From contig NZ_CP140151.1 of NCBI RefSeq assembly GCF_034479555.1, positions 2,542,001-2,606,000 of the forward strand: a stretch of DNA of 64,000 nt, read 5' to 3'. The notes beneath the pieces were generated by a model. It worked only from the letters and a program-made list of their open reading frames with translations. It was not told where the DNA came from and did not search any database. How positions within the stretch are numbered: the stretch's first letter is position 1; every line of letters begins with the position of its first letter. Positions 9,706 to 17,539 of the stretch are shown piece after piece. The translations under genes and the position numbers were made by a program. This DNA comes from Chromohalobacter canadensis (GTDB lineage: Bacteria > Pseudomonadota > Gammaproteobacteria > Pseudomonadales > Halomonadaceae).

Positions 9706-10521
9706 ATGTCCAATCACCCCCCGGTCCACCAGGCCCGTAAACGCTTCGGCCAGAACTTCTTGCGTGATCCCGGCGTTATCGCGCGCATCGTGCATGCCAT
9801 CGCGCCGAGGTCCGATCAGCGCTTGATTGAAATCGGCCCCGGGCAAGGCGCGTTGACGGAACCCTTGTTGGATGCCGCCGGCGCGCTGGAGGTTATCGAG
9901 CTGGATCGTGACTTGATTCCGGGGCTGCGCGTGCAGTTCTTCAATTATCCGGCGTTCGTCATTCACGAAGGGGATGCACTCAAGTTCGACTTCGCTGCGC
10001 TTGCGGCGGAAGGGGAAACGCCCGACAAGCCGCTACGAGTCATCGGCAACCTGCCTTACAACATCTCCACACCGCTGATCTTCCATCTGTTGACGGCGCG
10101 CGACGTTATCGCTGACATGCATTTCATGCTGCAAAGGGAGGTCGTCGAGCGTCTGGCGGCGACGCCGGGCAGTTCGGCATGGGGGCGCCTGTCGGTGATG
10201 GCGCAGTATTATTGCCAGGTGGACAATTTGTTCGTGGTGCCACCAGAAGCCTTTACGCCGCGCCCCAAGGTCGAATCGGCGATCGTGCGCTTGGTGCCGC
10301 ATGCCGAGCCGCCGCATGTCGCGCATGACGAAGCGTTGTTTGGCGAGATCGTGCGCGAAGCCTTTGGCCAACGTCGCAAGACGCTGCGTAACAACTTCAA
10401 GGGGCGCCTCGATGACGCGGCCTGGGACGTGTTGGAGATCGATGCGGGGCGCCGCCCGCAGACGTTGAACGTCGAAGAACTGGTGCGTATTGCCAACCAT
10501 GTCGCGGGAGCGACACCATGA
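9706..10521 (+). CDS. rsmA: 16S rRNA dimethyladenosine transferase (RsmA/KsgA)
   Basis: RsmA dimethylates A1518 and A1519 of 16S rRNA late in small-subunit assembly; its loss causes kasugamycin resistance. The Rossmann-type SAM motif EIGPGQGALTEPLL, ELDRDL and the catalytic NLPYNIST motif are clear, followed by a C-terminal helical domain with FGQRRKTLRNN. I start at 9706 (MSNHPPVHQARKRFGQNFL) because AAGGAA precedes it and the family begins this way; the ATG at 9673 has no ribosome site. The stop overlaps the apaG start (ATGA). Confidence 0.94.
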   Translation: MSNHPPVHQARKRFGQNFLRDPGVIARIVHAIAPRSDQRLIEIGPGQGALTEPLLDAAGALEVIELDRDLIPGLRVQFFNYPAFVIHEGDALKFDFAALAAEGETPDKPLRVIGNLPYNISTPLIFHLLTARDVIADMHFMLQREVVERLAATPGSSAWGRLSVMAQYYCQVDNLFVVPPEAFTPRPKVESAIVRLVPHAEPPHVAHDEALFGEIVREAFGQRRKTLRNNFKGRLDDAAWDVLEIDAGRRPQTLNVEELVRIANHVAGATP

Positions 10522-10901
10522 GTGAAATGGTCGCCGATGTACAGGTGGAGGTCGAGCCTGCCTATCAGGCAAGTGAGTCCGCCCCCGCCGAACAGCGTTA
10601 TGTCTTCAGTTATACGATTACCGTGCACAACCGCTCGATGCGCTCGATCCAGCTGCTGGCACGCCATTGGCAGATCACCCAGAGCAGCGGCAAGGTGCAG
10701 GAAGTGCGCGGCAAGGGGGTCGTCGGGCAGCAGCCATTGATCGGCCCCGGTCAGCGCTTTCGTTATACCAGCCGTGCGGTGCTCGATGGCCCGGTGGGCG
10801 TCATGGAAGGTAGCTACACCTGCCTGGACACTACCGAACAGCGCGCCTTCGAGGTCCCCATCGCGGCCTTCCGTCTCGCGGGGCCTAATCAGATACACTG
10901 A
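10518..10901 (+). CDS. apaG: ApaG/DUF525 domain protein
   Basis: A 127-residue ApaG protein with a fibronectin-type-III-like beta sandwich. Typical family stretches are seen: YVFSYTITVHN, LLARHWQITQ, VRGKGVVGQQPLIGPG and GVMEGSYTC. The biochemical function is unsettled; in E. coli the gene is linked with apaH and with Co2+ resistance. It overlaps rsmA by four bases and precedes apaH by 17 bases, the standard enterobacterial order. Confidence 0.94.
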   Translation: MSEMVADVQVEVEPAYQASESAPAEQRYVFSYTITVHNRSMRSIQLLARHWQITQSSGKVQEVRGKGVVGQQPLIGPGQRFRYTSRAVLDGPVGVMEGSYTCLDTTEQRAFEVPIAAFRLAGPNQIH

Positions 10902-10918
10902 GTAGGTTGGGAGAGAAT

Positions 10919-11737
10919 ATGTCGACATATGCCATCGGCGACTTGCAGGGCTGCTATGCGGAGTTCGCGGCGTTGCTCGAACGGATCGCCTTCGATCCAC
11001 GGCGTGATCGTCTGTGGCTAGTGGGTGACCTGGTCAACCGTGGGCCGGGGTCGCTTGATTGCCTGCGCGCCGTGAAGGCGCTGGGCGACAGCGTCCGGGT
11101 CGTGCTGGGCAATCACGACTTGCATTTGCTGGCGGCGGCCTGGGCCGACGCGCCTCTCAAGCGTGCCGATACGCTGCAGCCGATTCTCGAGGCCGATGAC
11201 CGCGACGAGCTCCTCGACTGGCTGCGTCGCCAGCCGCTGCTGGTGCATGATGCCTCGCTCGACGCCGTCATGGTCCATGCCGGATTGCCGCCGCAATGGT
11301 CGCTGAAGCAGGCGAGCGACTACGCCGCCGAGGTCGAGACGGTGCTGCGTGGCGATTCGGTGAGCGATTTCCTGGCTGTGATGTACGGCAATTTGCCGGC
11401 GCGCTGGTCGGAAGATCTGCGCGGTATCGAGCGTCTGCGTGTCATCGTCAATACCTTCACACGCATGCGTTTCATCGCCGCCGATGGGACACTCGACTTC
11501 GATGCCAAGGAAGGGTTGGACAGCGCGCCCGCCCACTTCGCACCCTGGTTTACCTACCCGCGCAAGGACGATCCGCGTATCGTCTTCGGTCACTGGGCGG
11601 CGCTTCAGGGCAAGACCCCCGACGCCCGTGTGCGTGCCCTGGCGCTGGATACCGGCTGCGTGTGGGGCAGTGAGCTGACCGCGGTCGATCTGGAAAGCGG
11701 CGAACGCTACGTCGAGCCGGCCCATCCGCGGCGTTGA
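10919..11737 (+). CDS. apaH: Symmetrical bis(5'-nucleosyl)-tetraphosphatase (ApaH)
   Basis: ApaH splits Ap4A into two ADP and also removes Np4 caps from RNA. It is a metallophosphatase with the ordered motifs GDLQGC, GDLVNRGPGSLD and GNHD, and a later VMVHAGLPPQW histidine motif; 272 residues is normal. The ATG at 10919 has GGGAGAG upstream, preferred to the TTG at 10907. It closes the rsmA-apaG-apaH set. Confidence 0.95.
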   Translation: MSTYAIGDLQGCYAEFAALLERIAFDPRRDRLWLVGDLVNRGPGSLDCLRAVKALGDSVRVVLGNHDLHLLAAAWADAPLKRADTLQPILEADDRDELLDWLRRQPLLVHDASLDAVMVHAGLPPQWSLKQASDYAAEVETVLRGDSVSDFLAVMYGNLPARWSEDLRGIERLRVIVNTFTRMRFIAADGTLDFDAKEGLDSAPAHFAPWFTYPRKDDPRIVFGHWAALQGKTPDARVRALALDTGCVWGSELTAVDLESGERYVEPAHPRR

Positions 11738-11763
11738 TTCCGACACTGCCAAGGAGCATTCCC

Positions 11764-12096
11764 ATGTCCGACGAGAAAAGCTTCACCCATCTTGCCCCGA
11801 CCACGTTGGCCCAATGGCTCGAGAGCGCCCGTGAGCTGACGCTGGTCGATATCCGCGATCCTTTGAGTTATTCACAGGGGCATATTCCCGGTAGCCATCA
11901 CCTCGATAACGCCAGCGTGGCGGAATTGTTCGAGCAAGCGCCGCGTGAACGCCCCATGGTGGTTGTCTGCTATCACGGCCATTCCAGTCAGCAGGCGGCT
12001 ACTTGGCTGGCGGCTCAGGGCTTTAGCGATGTCTATAGCCTGGACGGCGGCTTCACCGACTGGGCCGCGCGTCATCCCGAGCGGGTCGAGAACTGA
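11764..12096 (+). CDS. glpE: Thiosulfate sulfurtransferase (rhodanese), GlpE-type
   Basis: A single-domain rhodanese of 110 residues. The active-site loop reads VVCYHGHSSQQAA, where the cysteine takes the sulfane sulfur; this matches E. coli GlpE closely, as does DIRDPLSYSQGHIPGS before it. AAGGAG lies 7 bases before the ATG. No glp genes are adjacent, so the name follows sequence and not a glycerol-3-phosphate operon. The cellular sulfur acceptor is not known. Confidence 0.9.
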   Translation: MSDEKSFTHLAPTTLAQWLESARELTLVDIRDPLSYSQGHIPGSHHLDNASVAELFEQAPRERPMVVVCYHGHSSQQAATWLAAQGFSDVYSLDGGFTDWAARHPERVEN

Positions 12097-12100
12097 GCCC

Positions 12101-13240
12101 ATGAACGAGCCTCGCGATGTGCTCGAGAGTTTCGCCGTCTACCGGGTCGGCGGGGCGGTGCGCGATGCGCGTCTTGGTTGGCCCGTCACCGATGAGGACT
12201 GGGTGGTGGTCGGTGCCACGCCGGAAGAACTCACTGAGCGGGGCTTCATGCCGGTGGGGCGCGACTTTCCGGTCTTTCTGCACCCGGTGACCCACGAGGA
12301 GTATGCCCTGGCGCGTACCGAGCGCAAACAGGGCCACGGTTATACCGGATTCGTGGTTCACGCCAGCCCCGAGGTAACCCTTGAAGAAGACTTGGCGCGC
12401 CGCGATCTGACCATCAACGCGATGGCCGAGGATCGCGATGGCCGACTGGTCGATCCTTTCCAGGGCGCGCAGGATCTCGACGCGCGCGTGCTGCGTCATG
12501 TCTCCGAGGCGTTCGTCGAAGACCCCTTGCGTGTGCTGCGCACGGCACGCTTTTGGGCGCGCTACCGGGATCTGGGCTTCGTTATCGCCGACGATACGAA
12601 GCGCTTGATGCGTCGACTATGCGACAGCGGCGAAATCGGTCACCTCGTCGCCGAGCGTGTCTGGCAGGAGACCGTCAAGGCGCTGGCTGAGCCTCGTCCC
12701 ATTGCCTACTTCCGGGCGCTGCAAGAGTGCGGGGCCCTGGCCGTGTGGATGCCGGAACTGAATGCCGACGCCGCTCTCGATCTTGGCGAAAAAGCCATGG
12801 CGAGACTCCCCGCCGGCGGCGAACCGGCACAGTGGCGCTGGGCGCGCTTGCTCGAAGCGTTGGAGGATGAGGCGCGTGACGCCTTGTGCGAACGCCTGCG
12901 CGTGCCCAATGCGTGGCGTGATCTTGCCCGCCAGGTGGCGCGTACCCGGGCGTTTCGGCAGAAGCACGACGATGCCGGGCTGGAGGGTGCCGATGTGCTG
13001 GCCTGGTTCGACGCCATCGACGCCTGGCGGCGGTCCGAGCGCGTCGAGCCGCTTCAGCGTTATCTAGCGCTGGAAGCGCCAGCGCTGGCCGAGTGCATCT
13101 CCAAAGCCTGGCAGGCAGCGATCGAGGTCGAACCGCGCGCGTTGCTTGAGGAAGGCTATCGTGGCAAGGCGTTGGGCGAAGCGCTGGCGCAGCGGCGCTT
13201 GGCCAGTATCGAGGACGTGGTCAGGCTGTATAAGCTGTAA
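12101..13240 (+). CDS. cca: CCA-adding enzyme (tRNA nucleotidyltransferase), no HD domain
   Basis: Cca adds or repairs the 3' CCA of tRNA. The class II nucleotidyltransferase head is intact: YRVGGAVRDARLG, the catalytic DEDWVVVG (DxD-type acidic pair), RRDLTINAMA, DPFQGAQDL and EDPLRVLRTARFWARY. At 379 residues it is shorter than the E. coli enzyme. The segment where E. coli Cca carries its HD phosphohydrolase (HTL... and HDLGK) is shortened and reads GGEPAQWRWARLLEAL, with no HD dyad; the flanking LRVPNAWRDLAR and SIDAWR-like FDAIDAWR blocks remain. It starts 4 bases after the glpE stop, so they are co-transcribed. Confidence 0.93.
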   Translation: MNEPRDVLESFAVYRVGGAVRDARLGWPVTDEDWVVVGATPEELTERGFMPVGRDFPVFLHPVTHEEYALARTERKQGHGYTGFVVHASPEVTLEEDLARRDLTINAMAEDRDGRLVDPFQGAQDLDARVLRHVSEAFVEDPLRVLRTARFWARYRDLGFVIADDTKRLMRRLCDSGEIGHLVAERVWQETVKALAEPRPIAYFRALQECGALAVWMPELNADAALDLGEKAMARLPAGGEPAQWRWARLLEALEDEARDALCERLRVPNAWRDLARQVARTRAFRQKHDDAGLEGADVLAWFDAIDAWRRSERVEPLQRYLALEAPALAECISKAWQAAIEVEPRALLEEGYRGKALGEALAQRRLASIEDVVRLYKL

Positions 13241-13292
13241 GCCTTGGCGTGATCGCGATGAGCGCAACGGGAAGATAGAAACCGCGATATGC

Positions 13293-13333
13293 AAACGCAG
13301 AAGGGGCCATCAAGGCCCCTTCTGCGTTTTTAT
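13293..13333. terminator. Intrinsic terminator after cca (bidirectional)
   Basis: A perfect 16-bp stem (AAACGCAGAAGGGGCC and its complement) around a 5-base loop ATCAA, with T-rich sequence on the right and A-rich on the left. It separates the convergent cca and gntP-type genes. Confidence 0.92.
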
Positions 13334-13351
13334 GCGATGCGTGGCGCGACG

Positions 13352-14698
13352 TTACACGAACAGCCCGATGATCAGCGCGACCACCAGACCCACCAGCCCG
13401 ATCAGGGTTTCCATCACTGTCCAGCTCTTCAGGGTCTGTGCCTCGGTCAGGCCAAAGTAACGGTTGACCAGCCAGAACCCGGAGTCGTTGACGTGACTGA
13501 GTACCGTGGCGCCAGAAGCGATGGCGATCACGATCAGGCCGAGTACCGGGCCTTCCAGCCCCAGCGTGGAGATCAACGGTGCCATCAGCCCGGCGGCCGT
13601 AATCATCGCTACTGTGGCGGAGCCTTGCACCACACGCACGGCGGTGGAAATCAAGAAGGCGAGCAGAATCGGCGGCAGGGAGCTGTCAGCCATCAACTGC
13701 CCCATCACATCGCCGACGCCGGAATCGATCAGCATCTGTTTGAAGACGCCACCGGCACCGGTGACGAGGATGATGATGCCGGCCGGTTCGAGCGCCTTGG
13801 TGGCGACTTCCATGACATTCTCGCGGCTCATGCCACGGCGCGTACCCAGGAACACGAACGACAGCAGTGTCGCCAGGGTCAGCGCCACGAAGGGGTGACC
13901 CACGAAGGCCAAGGTGGTAACGACCGGGTTATCGTCGGCCAGCACCGCGCCGGAGACGGTGTTGAGCACGATCAGAACCAGCGGCAGCAGAATGATGGCG
14001 AGGATCAGCTTGAAGCTCGGCAGGCCGGTGCTGTCAATCTCGTCCTTTGGCAGCTCCATGTAGTCCGGAATGCCTACGTCGATATGCTTGGCGATATAGC
14101 GCCCGAAGATCGGCCCCGCGATGACCATGGCCGGCAGACCCGCCATGGCCCCGAACAGGATGACATAGCCTAGATCGGCGCCGATCAGTTCTGCCACGGC
14201 AATCGGTCCCGGCGTCGGGGGAATGAACGAATGGGTAACTGCAAGCCCGGCAAGGAGCGGGATACCATAGTAGAGCAGGGAGCGTCCGGTGCGACGGGTC
14301 AGGGCATAGACCAGTGGCACTAGAATGATGAAGGCGACATCCAGGAACACCGGAATCGCCACCAGAAAACCGGTGACACCCATGGCCCATTGCGAGCGGT
14401 CTTCCCCGAAACGATTGAGTAACGTGCTGGCCAGGCGATCGACCCCGCCGGAGACTTCCAGCATCTTGCCGAACATCGCGCCAAGACCGACAACAGTCGC
14501 GACGAAGCCGAGTGTGCCACCCATACCCTCCTGTACGGATTGAAGAATGGCATCGAGATCCATGCCCGTGGTGAGGCCGACGATCAGACTGACGGTCAAT
14601 AGCGCGACGAAGGCATGCAGGCGCAGGCGCATGACCAGATACAACAGCAATATGATGCCGCCCAGCGCGGAAAGGAGCAGGGTGGTGGCGTTATCCAT
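13352..14698 (-). CDS. Gluconate:H+ symporter, GntP family
   Basis: A 448-residue membrane permease of the GntP family. About 12 hydrophobic segments are visible, with the family motifs VGLGAMFGKMLE, FLDVAFIILVPL, THSFIPPTPGPIAVA and VVQGSATVAMITAAG. It begins MDNATTLLL; the frame extends upstream into gntK but that part is antisense to the kinase gene. Divergent from gntK with a palindromic operator between them, so gluconate is the most likely substrate. The family also includes fructuronate and glycerate transporters. Confidence 0.88.
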   Translation of the reverse strand: MDNATTLLLSALGGIILLLYLVMRLRLHAFVALLTVSLIVGLTTGMDLDAILQSVQEGMGGTLGFVATVVGLGAMFGKMLEVSGGVDRLASTLLNRFGEDRSQWAMGVTGFLVAIPVFLDVAFIILVPLVYALTRRTGRSLLYYGIPLLAGLAVTHSFIPPTPGPIAVAELIGADLGYVILFGAMAGLPAMVIAGPIFGRYIAKHIDVGIPDYMELPKDEIDSTGLPSFKLILAIILLPLVLIVLNTVSGAVLADDNPVVTTLAFVGHPFVALTLATLLSFVFLGTRRGMSRENVMEVATKALEPAGIIILVTGAGGVFKQMLIDSGVGDVMGQLMADSSLPPILLAFLISTAVRVVQGSATVAMITAAGLMAPLISTLGLEGPVLGLIVIAIASGATVLSHVNDSGFWLVNRYFGLTEAQTLKSWTVMETLIGLVGLVVALIIGLFV

Positions 14699-14788
14699 GT
14701 GAACGAAACCTCTGTTGGAGGCGCGACCGGCAACAGGAAGGATGCGCCGATGGTCGCGTTGTGCCTTGGCGTCGGATTTAGGAAAATG

Positions 14789-14806
14789 AATGTTACCGGT
14801 AACATT
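14789..14806. promoter_or_regulatory. GntR operator between gntP-type permease and gntK
   Basis: The sequence AATGTTACCGGTAACATT is a perfect 18-bp palindrome and fits the ATGTTA-N4-TAACAT form known for E. coli GntR. It sits in the 160-base divergent region and can control both genes. A two-mismatch copy precedes gntR itself. Confidence 0.9.
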
Positions 14807-14858
14807 ACGTGCGCAACAATGCTCCGAAAGGCGAATAGCGAAACGAGGAAACGTGGAT

Positions 14859-15395
14859 ATGAACGAGTCGACGAGCAACCCGCAGCGGGTCATCGTCATG
14901 GGTGTGTCGGGCTGCGGTAAGACGTCGGTCGGTGAACGCCTGGCCGAGGCGCTTGAAGGGCGTTTCATCGACGGTGACACTTATCATTCGGCGACCAGCG
15001 TCGCCAAGATGTCGCGCGGGGAACCCCTCAACGACGATGATCGTGCCGGCTGGCTGACGCGTTTGTCCGAGTTGGTGCGGGAAGGGCGCGACAACCGGGA
15101 AACCGTGGTGATCGGCTGCTCGGCACTCAAGCGTGAGTATCGCGACTTGTTGCGTGGTGGCGATGATGCGCTGTGCTTCGTGCATCTGGCCGGTACGCGC
15201 GAGGTGCTGCTGGAGCGTCTGAAGGCGCGTCAGGATCACTTCTTCAAGGGGGAGGCCATGCTCGATAGTCAGCTGGCCACACTCGAGTCACCGGGAACAG
15301 ACGAAGCAGTGACCGTGAACATCGATGCTTCGCTGGACGATGTCGTCGCTCTAAGCGTGCAGGGGGTATCACAGCGCACTCGACACGCCTCGTGA
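14859..15395 (+). CDS. gntK: Gluconokinase (GntK)
   Basis: Phosphorylates gluconate to 6-phosphogluconate in the cytosol, feeding edd elsewhere in this window. The 178-residue product has the P-loop GVSGCGKTSVG, the family motif FIDGDTYHSATSVAKMSRGEPLNDDDRAGWL and VIGCSALKREYRDLLR. The ATG at 14859 has GAGGAA 8 bases upstream. Divergent from the permease gene and convergent with gntR, whose stop lies 13 bases beyond; its own stop is inside a hairpin. Confidence 0.94.
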   Translation: MNESTSNPQRVIVMGVSGCGKTSVGERLAEALEGRFIDGDTYHSATSVAKMSRGEPLNDDDRAGWLTRLSELVREGRDNRETVVIGCSALKREYRDLLRGGDDALCFVHLAGTREVLLERLKARQDHFFKGEAMLDSQLATLESPGTDEAVTVNIDASLDDVVALSVQGVSQRTRHAS

Positions 15396-15408
15396 GCGAG
15401 GCGTGTCG
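15381..15408. terminator. Hairpin between convergent gntK and gntR
   Basis: Perfect 12-bp inverted repeat CGACACGCCTCG / CGAGGCGTGTCG with a TGAG loop. The gntK stop codon is in the loop region. There is no T-run on either side, so it may protect 3' ends or act with another factor and is not a classical intrinsic terminator. Confidence 0.6.
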
Positions 15409-16416
15409 TCAGGTGCTTTGACGCAGAGCGATCTCGAAGCCCATGTCATGGCGAGAAGGGGCGTGCGGCGCCCCCTGCAAGCGCTCGACGATCAGACGTG
15501 CGGCCTGTTCACCAATGGCACGACGTGGGGTAATGACGGTGGTGAGCGTTGGCCAGGTCGCATCGGTGATGTCGAGGCCATTGAAGCCGGCCAGGGCCAA
15601 CTGCCCGGGCACCTCGAGGCGCCGCCGCTGGCATTCGAACAAGGCCCCCGCCGCCAGGTCGTCGTTACAGCAAAATACGGCATCCATGTCTGGCCAGCGC
15701 TCGAGCATCGCCGAGAGCAGCTCTCCCCCCAGGCGGTACGAAGAAGGGCGCGGGGTCGTCTGGCAGCGTTGCGTCGAGAGGCCGGCGGCCTTCAAGGCAT
15801 CTTCCCAGCCGGCCAGGCGCAGTTGTACACGGTAGTCGAGGCGGGCGCCGCAAAAACCGATGCGTCGATAACCGGCGGCGATTAGAGCCTCGCCGATGGC
15901 GCGTCCGGCTGCGCGTTGATCGAGTCCCACGTTGACGTCCAGCGGTGTCTCGGTGAGCTCCATGGTTTCGACCACCGGTAGCCGAGCACGTGTCAGCAAA
16001 CGCTGGGCATGATCGGTATGCCGGGTGCTGGAGAGCACGAAGCCATCGACACCGTAGGCGAGGAACGTATCGATGAGACGCTCTTCTTCGAGGATCGAGT
16101 ACCCGGTGTGGCCCATGAGCACCTGATAGCCTGCCTCGCGTAGCCCTTCATCGACGCCACGCTGGACCTCGGAGAACACCGAGTTGGAAATCGACGGTAC
16201 CAGCAATGCTACGCTCAGGCTGCGTCCGCTGGAGAGCGCCCCGGCTTGGCGATTGGGAATGTAATCCAGCACCTCGATGGCTTCTTCGATGCGCAGTCTG
16301 ACCGTTTCGGAGACGCGCTGCGGCTCGCGCAGGCAACGCGAGACCGTAACTTTGCTGACGCCGACACGTTCGGCAATATCCTGAAGCGTGACGCGACCCG
16401 TTGAACGACGCGGCAT
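15409..16416 (-). CDS. gntR: LacI-family transcriptional repressor of gluconate genes (GntR)
   Basis: A LacI/GalR-type regulator: N-terminal helix-turn-helix (VTLQDIAERVGVSKVTVSRCLREP) and hinge helix, then a periplasmic-binding-like effector domain (about residues 60-335). The 335-residue form starts at 16416 (MPRRSTG); AAGGAG is 12 bases before it, while the in-frame ATG at 16428 directly abuts that ribosome site. Position beside gntK and the permease, plus matching operators before gntK and before itself, support regulation by gluconate or 6-phosphogluconate with autoregulation. Confidence 0.88.
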   Translation of the reverse strand: MPRRSTGRVTLQDIAERVGVSKVTVSRCLREPQRVSETVRLRIEEAIEVLDYIPNRQAGALSSGRSLSVALLVPSISNSVFSEVQRGVDEGLREAGYQVLMGHTGYSILEEERLIDTFLAYGVDGFVLSSTRHTDHAQRLLTRARLPVVETMELTETPLDVNVGLDQRAAGRAIGEALIAAGYRRIGFCGARLDYRVQLRLAGWEDALKAAGLSTQRCQTTPRPSSYRLGGELLSAMLERWPDMDAVFCCNDDLAAGALFECQRRRLEVPGQLALAGFNGLDITDATWPTLTTVITPRRAIGEQAARLIVERLQGAPHAPSRHDMGFEIALRQST

Positions 16417-16449
16417 GTGTGTCCCCATCTCCTTGTTATGTTATGCCGC

Positions 16450-16467
16450 AATGTTAGCGGTAACGTT
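16450..16467. promoter_or_regulatory. GntR operator upstream of gntR (autoregulatory)
   Basis: AATGTTAGCGGTAACGTT differs at two of 18 positions from the perfect operator before gntK. It lies 34 bases upstream of the gntR start, a position fit for autorepression. Confidence 0.82.
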
Positions 16468-16524
16468 CTCGGAGATTAGCACCCTCGTCTGGACATGACT
16501 GTTGGGCCATGGTCGCAAGTGGTG

Positions 16525-17451
16525 TCAGAAGGATAGCAAGAGCAGGATCAGCGGTGGTGAGAGTAGCGACAGCAAGAATCCGTTGACGATGGCGATGGGT
16601 ACGCAGGCTACGCCGCCGTGTTGCTGGATGACGGGCAGGGTGAAGTCCATTGATGTCGCGCCGCCATAGCCGATGGCCAACGGCGTGGCGCGATGGATGA
16701 CCAGGGGGATGAGCAGGAAGGCGAAGAGTTCCCGCGCGAGATCGTTGAAGAAGGCCACGCCGCCGAGCACGGGGCCGAGCTGGTCGCCGATGAGAATCCC
16801 GGAAAGTGAATACCAGCCGAAACCGGCGGCCATGGCGAGGCCTTCGTTCCAGCGTAGATCGAGCAACGGGGCGGCCAGTAAGCCCCCCAGCAGAGAGCTG
16901 AGGGCCACACTGATCGCGATGACCAGCCCATGGCGATTGAGCAAGATTTGCTTGAGCGGCATGCCCGAGTTGCGCAATTGGCAGCCGATCAGCGCCAGTA
17001 GCAGATAGAGCGTCCATTCGGCGAGCGGCTCTGCCCAGGCATGTACGACCCCGGCGCCCCAATGGCTTGCTGCCACGCCGAACAGTGTCCCCAGGATCAC
17101 TACCCCGGCGAGCGACAGTGAGCCGATCAATGCTGCACCGGTGCTGGTCGGCGCATCGGGGAGGCGGGGTGATTGTCCGGTGTGCAGGCGGCTGCGACGT
17201 GACAGCCAGGCCAGCGCCAGCAGGTTGAGCGGGGTGATGATCGCGAACAACGTGGCGGCCTGGCCGCTCATCCGCGAGAGTTGGTCGAGCAGGTCCTCGA
17301 GCCCCGCGAGGCTGATGCCCATCAGGAACAAGATGACGTAGACCGAGCCATTGACGCCACGGTCGATCGTGGCAAGCATGCCGGTATGACGTACCGGCAC
17401 CAGATAGCCCACGATCAGAGGAAGCAGTATCAACAAAAGTCCGGCCAGCAT
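16525..17451 (-). CDS. lysO: Lysine exporter LysO (DUF340) family protein
   Basis: A 308-residue integral membrane protein, hydrophobic almost throughout, with about 8-10 segments. It matches the DUF340/LysO family (E. coli YbjE), which exports L-lysine; characteristic stretches are FLMGISLAG, AAGFGWYSLSGILIGDQLGPVLGG and GYGGATSMDFTLPVIQQHGG. It lies downstream of the DUF3108 gene but has its own candidate promoter. Lysine as the substrate is inferred from the family. Confidence 0.85.
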   Translation of the reverse strand: MLAGLLLILLPLIVGYLVPVRHTGMLATIDRGVNGSVYVILFLMGISLAGLEDLLDQLSRMSGQAATLFAIITPLNLLALAWLSRRSRLHTGQSPRLPDAPTSTGAALIGSLSLAGVVILGTLFGVAASHWGAGVVHAWAEPLAEWTLYLLLALIGCQLRNSGMPLKQILLNRHGLVIAISVALSSLLGGLLAAPLLDLRWNEGLAMAAGFGWYSLSGILIGDQLGPVLGGVAFFNDLARELFAFLLIPLVIHRATPLAIGYGGATSMDFTLPVIQQHGGVACVPIAIVNGFLLSLLSPPLILLLLSF

Positions 17452-17490
17452 GCCCGCTCCTGGGTAGTGTAAGTCATCTCGGAAGCGGCC

Positions 17491-17519
17491 ACTCTATGTG
17501 AGCCGGGGGGAGCATGCAA
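17491..17519 (-). promoter_or_regulatory. Candidate sigma70 promoter of lysO, overlapped by a palindrome
   Basis: On the minus strand, TTGCAT (17514-17519) and TAGAGT (17491-17496) are separated by 17 bases. The perfect 14-bp palindrome GCAAAAGCTTTTGC at 17516-17529 covers the -35 box, which would suit a repressor or activator site. The start codon is about 40 bases downstream. Confidence 0.5.
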
Positions 17520-17539
17520 AAGCTTTTGCTTATGGGTAG

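Noticed and set aside
11945..12100. N-terminal extension of cca into glpE
   Set aside because: The extra residues are read out of frame from a clear rhodanese, and the family N-terminus begins near 12101.
13289..14173. 294-codon plus-strand frame opposite the gluconate permease
   Set aside because: It starts inside the cca terminator and has a His/Gln/Asp-rich composition typical of an antisense membrane-protein frame.
17452..17539. Lysine riboswitch upstream of lysO
   Set aside because: The space is only 88 bases, far too short for the lysine aptamer, and no matching motifs are present.
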